From Synergistaceae bacterium (lineage in GTDB: Bacteria > Synergistota > Synergistia > Synergistales > Aminobacteriaceae): a stretch of DNA of 5,996 nucleotides. The position numbers were made by a program, and so were the translations under genes. A model generated the notes under the pieces. It did not search any database. It was given only the letters and a program-made list of their open reading frames with translations, and had not been told where the DNA came from. Positions within the stretch are counted from its first letter, which is position 1. Every line of letters starts with the position of its first letter. Shown piece after piece: positions 5,789 through 5,996 of this stretch. The DNA is taken from assembly GCA_017394925.1 (NCBI GenBank), contig JAFPWQ010000331.1:1-5996 (forward strand). Reading direction: 5' to 3'.

Positions 5789-5996
5789 ATGAATGATAAC
5801 GCTGTACATGTAGTTATGCTCGTATATGATCCGCAAGGTACGTATTCACAGCATGCAGGAGTCGTAATGACATCGATATTCGAAAACACACAAAGCAAAG
5901 TTATAGTTCATATACTTCACGATGAAACACTCACTCAGGATAACAGACAGAAATTGATCCGTACAGCCGGAAAATATTCTCAAGGACTAGACCTGA
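5789..5996 (+). CDS. Family 8 glycosyltransferase, N-terminal 69 residues, cut by window edge
   Basis: The fragment opens with HVVMLVYDPQGTYSQHAG (7-24), then VVMTSIFENTQSKVIVHILHD and ETLTQDNRQKL. This is the usual GT8 (LgtC/GspA-like) beginning: a first strand with the nucleotide-sugar-binding region, a helix of the form GVVMxSIFENT, the second strand VHILHD, and a helix with TxxNRxKL. Such enzymes transfer sugars from UDP-sugars to lipopolysaccharide or other surface glycans in the cytoplasm. The metal-binding DxD motif would lie beyond the right edge, so activity cannot be judged. AAAGGTGAT at 5772-5780 is a strong Shine-Dalgarno 8 bases before the ATG. The gene has its own promoter and is separate from the upstream operon. 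Donor and acceptor sugars are unknown. Confidence 0.8.
   Translation, partial: MNDNAVHVVMLVYDPQGTYSQHAGVVMTSIFENTQSKVIVHILHDETLTQDNRQKLIRTAGKYSQGLDL

Overview
The window most likely comes from a diderm bacterium of the phylum Synergistota, probably an uncultured or host-associated member with a moderately AT-rich genome. Three observations support this. A TolC-type outer-membrane channel implies an outer membrane. The last complete gene ends in a Cys / hydrophobic helix / Arg-cluster tail that resembles the C-terminal sorting signal known from Synergistota. The order dus-coaX-flavoprotein also fits that group as I recall it. The phylum call is an inference from memory, not from a database search.

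Layout. A minus-strand operon fills 1-2490. It is transcribed from right to left: an HI0933/YhiN-like flavoprotein gene interrupted by one in-frame TGA (2490-1252), then coaX for type III pantothenate kinase (1251-484, starting directly after the preceding stop), then a tRNA-dihydrouridine synthase gene (487 to the left edge, overlapping coaX by an ATGA). A compact divergent promoter region (about 2515-2601) separates it from a plus-strand operon: a TolC-family channel (2602-3990), a secreted lytic transglycosylase-like protein (3990-4556), and an exported beta-propeller-like protein with a C-terminal sorting tail (4562-5677). A clear Rho-independent terminator (5698-5734) ends this operon. 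An extended -10 promoter overlaps the terminator and drives the start of a family 8 glycosyltransferase gene (5789 to the right edge).

How the genes work together. The minus operon couples the first step of coenzyme A synthesis to RNA modification. Dus makes dihydrouridine in tRNA. The interrupted flavoprotein belongs to the family of E. coli YhiN, recently reported as a 23S rRNA dihydrouridine synthase (RdsA). The plus operon is a cell-envelope unit: an outer-membrane channel, an enzyme that could open peptidoglycan, and a surface or periplasmic protein of unknown function. No HlyD-type adaptor or inner-membrane pump lies next to the channel in this window.

The items most worth a second look are the lone in-frame TGA in an otherwise intact flavoprotein gene, the TolC / transglycosylase / sorted-propeller cassette, and the symmetric repeat that frames the divergent promoter. 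I saw no tRNA, rRNA, CRISPR array, riboswitch or insertion sequence.
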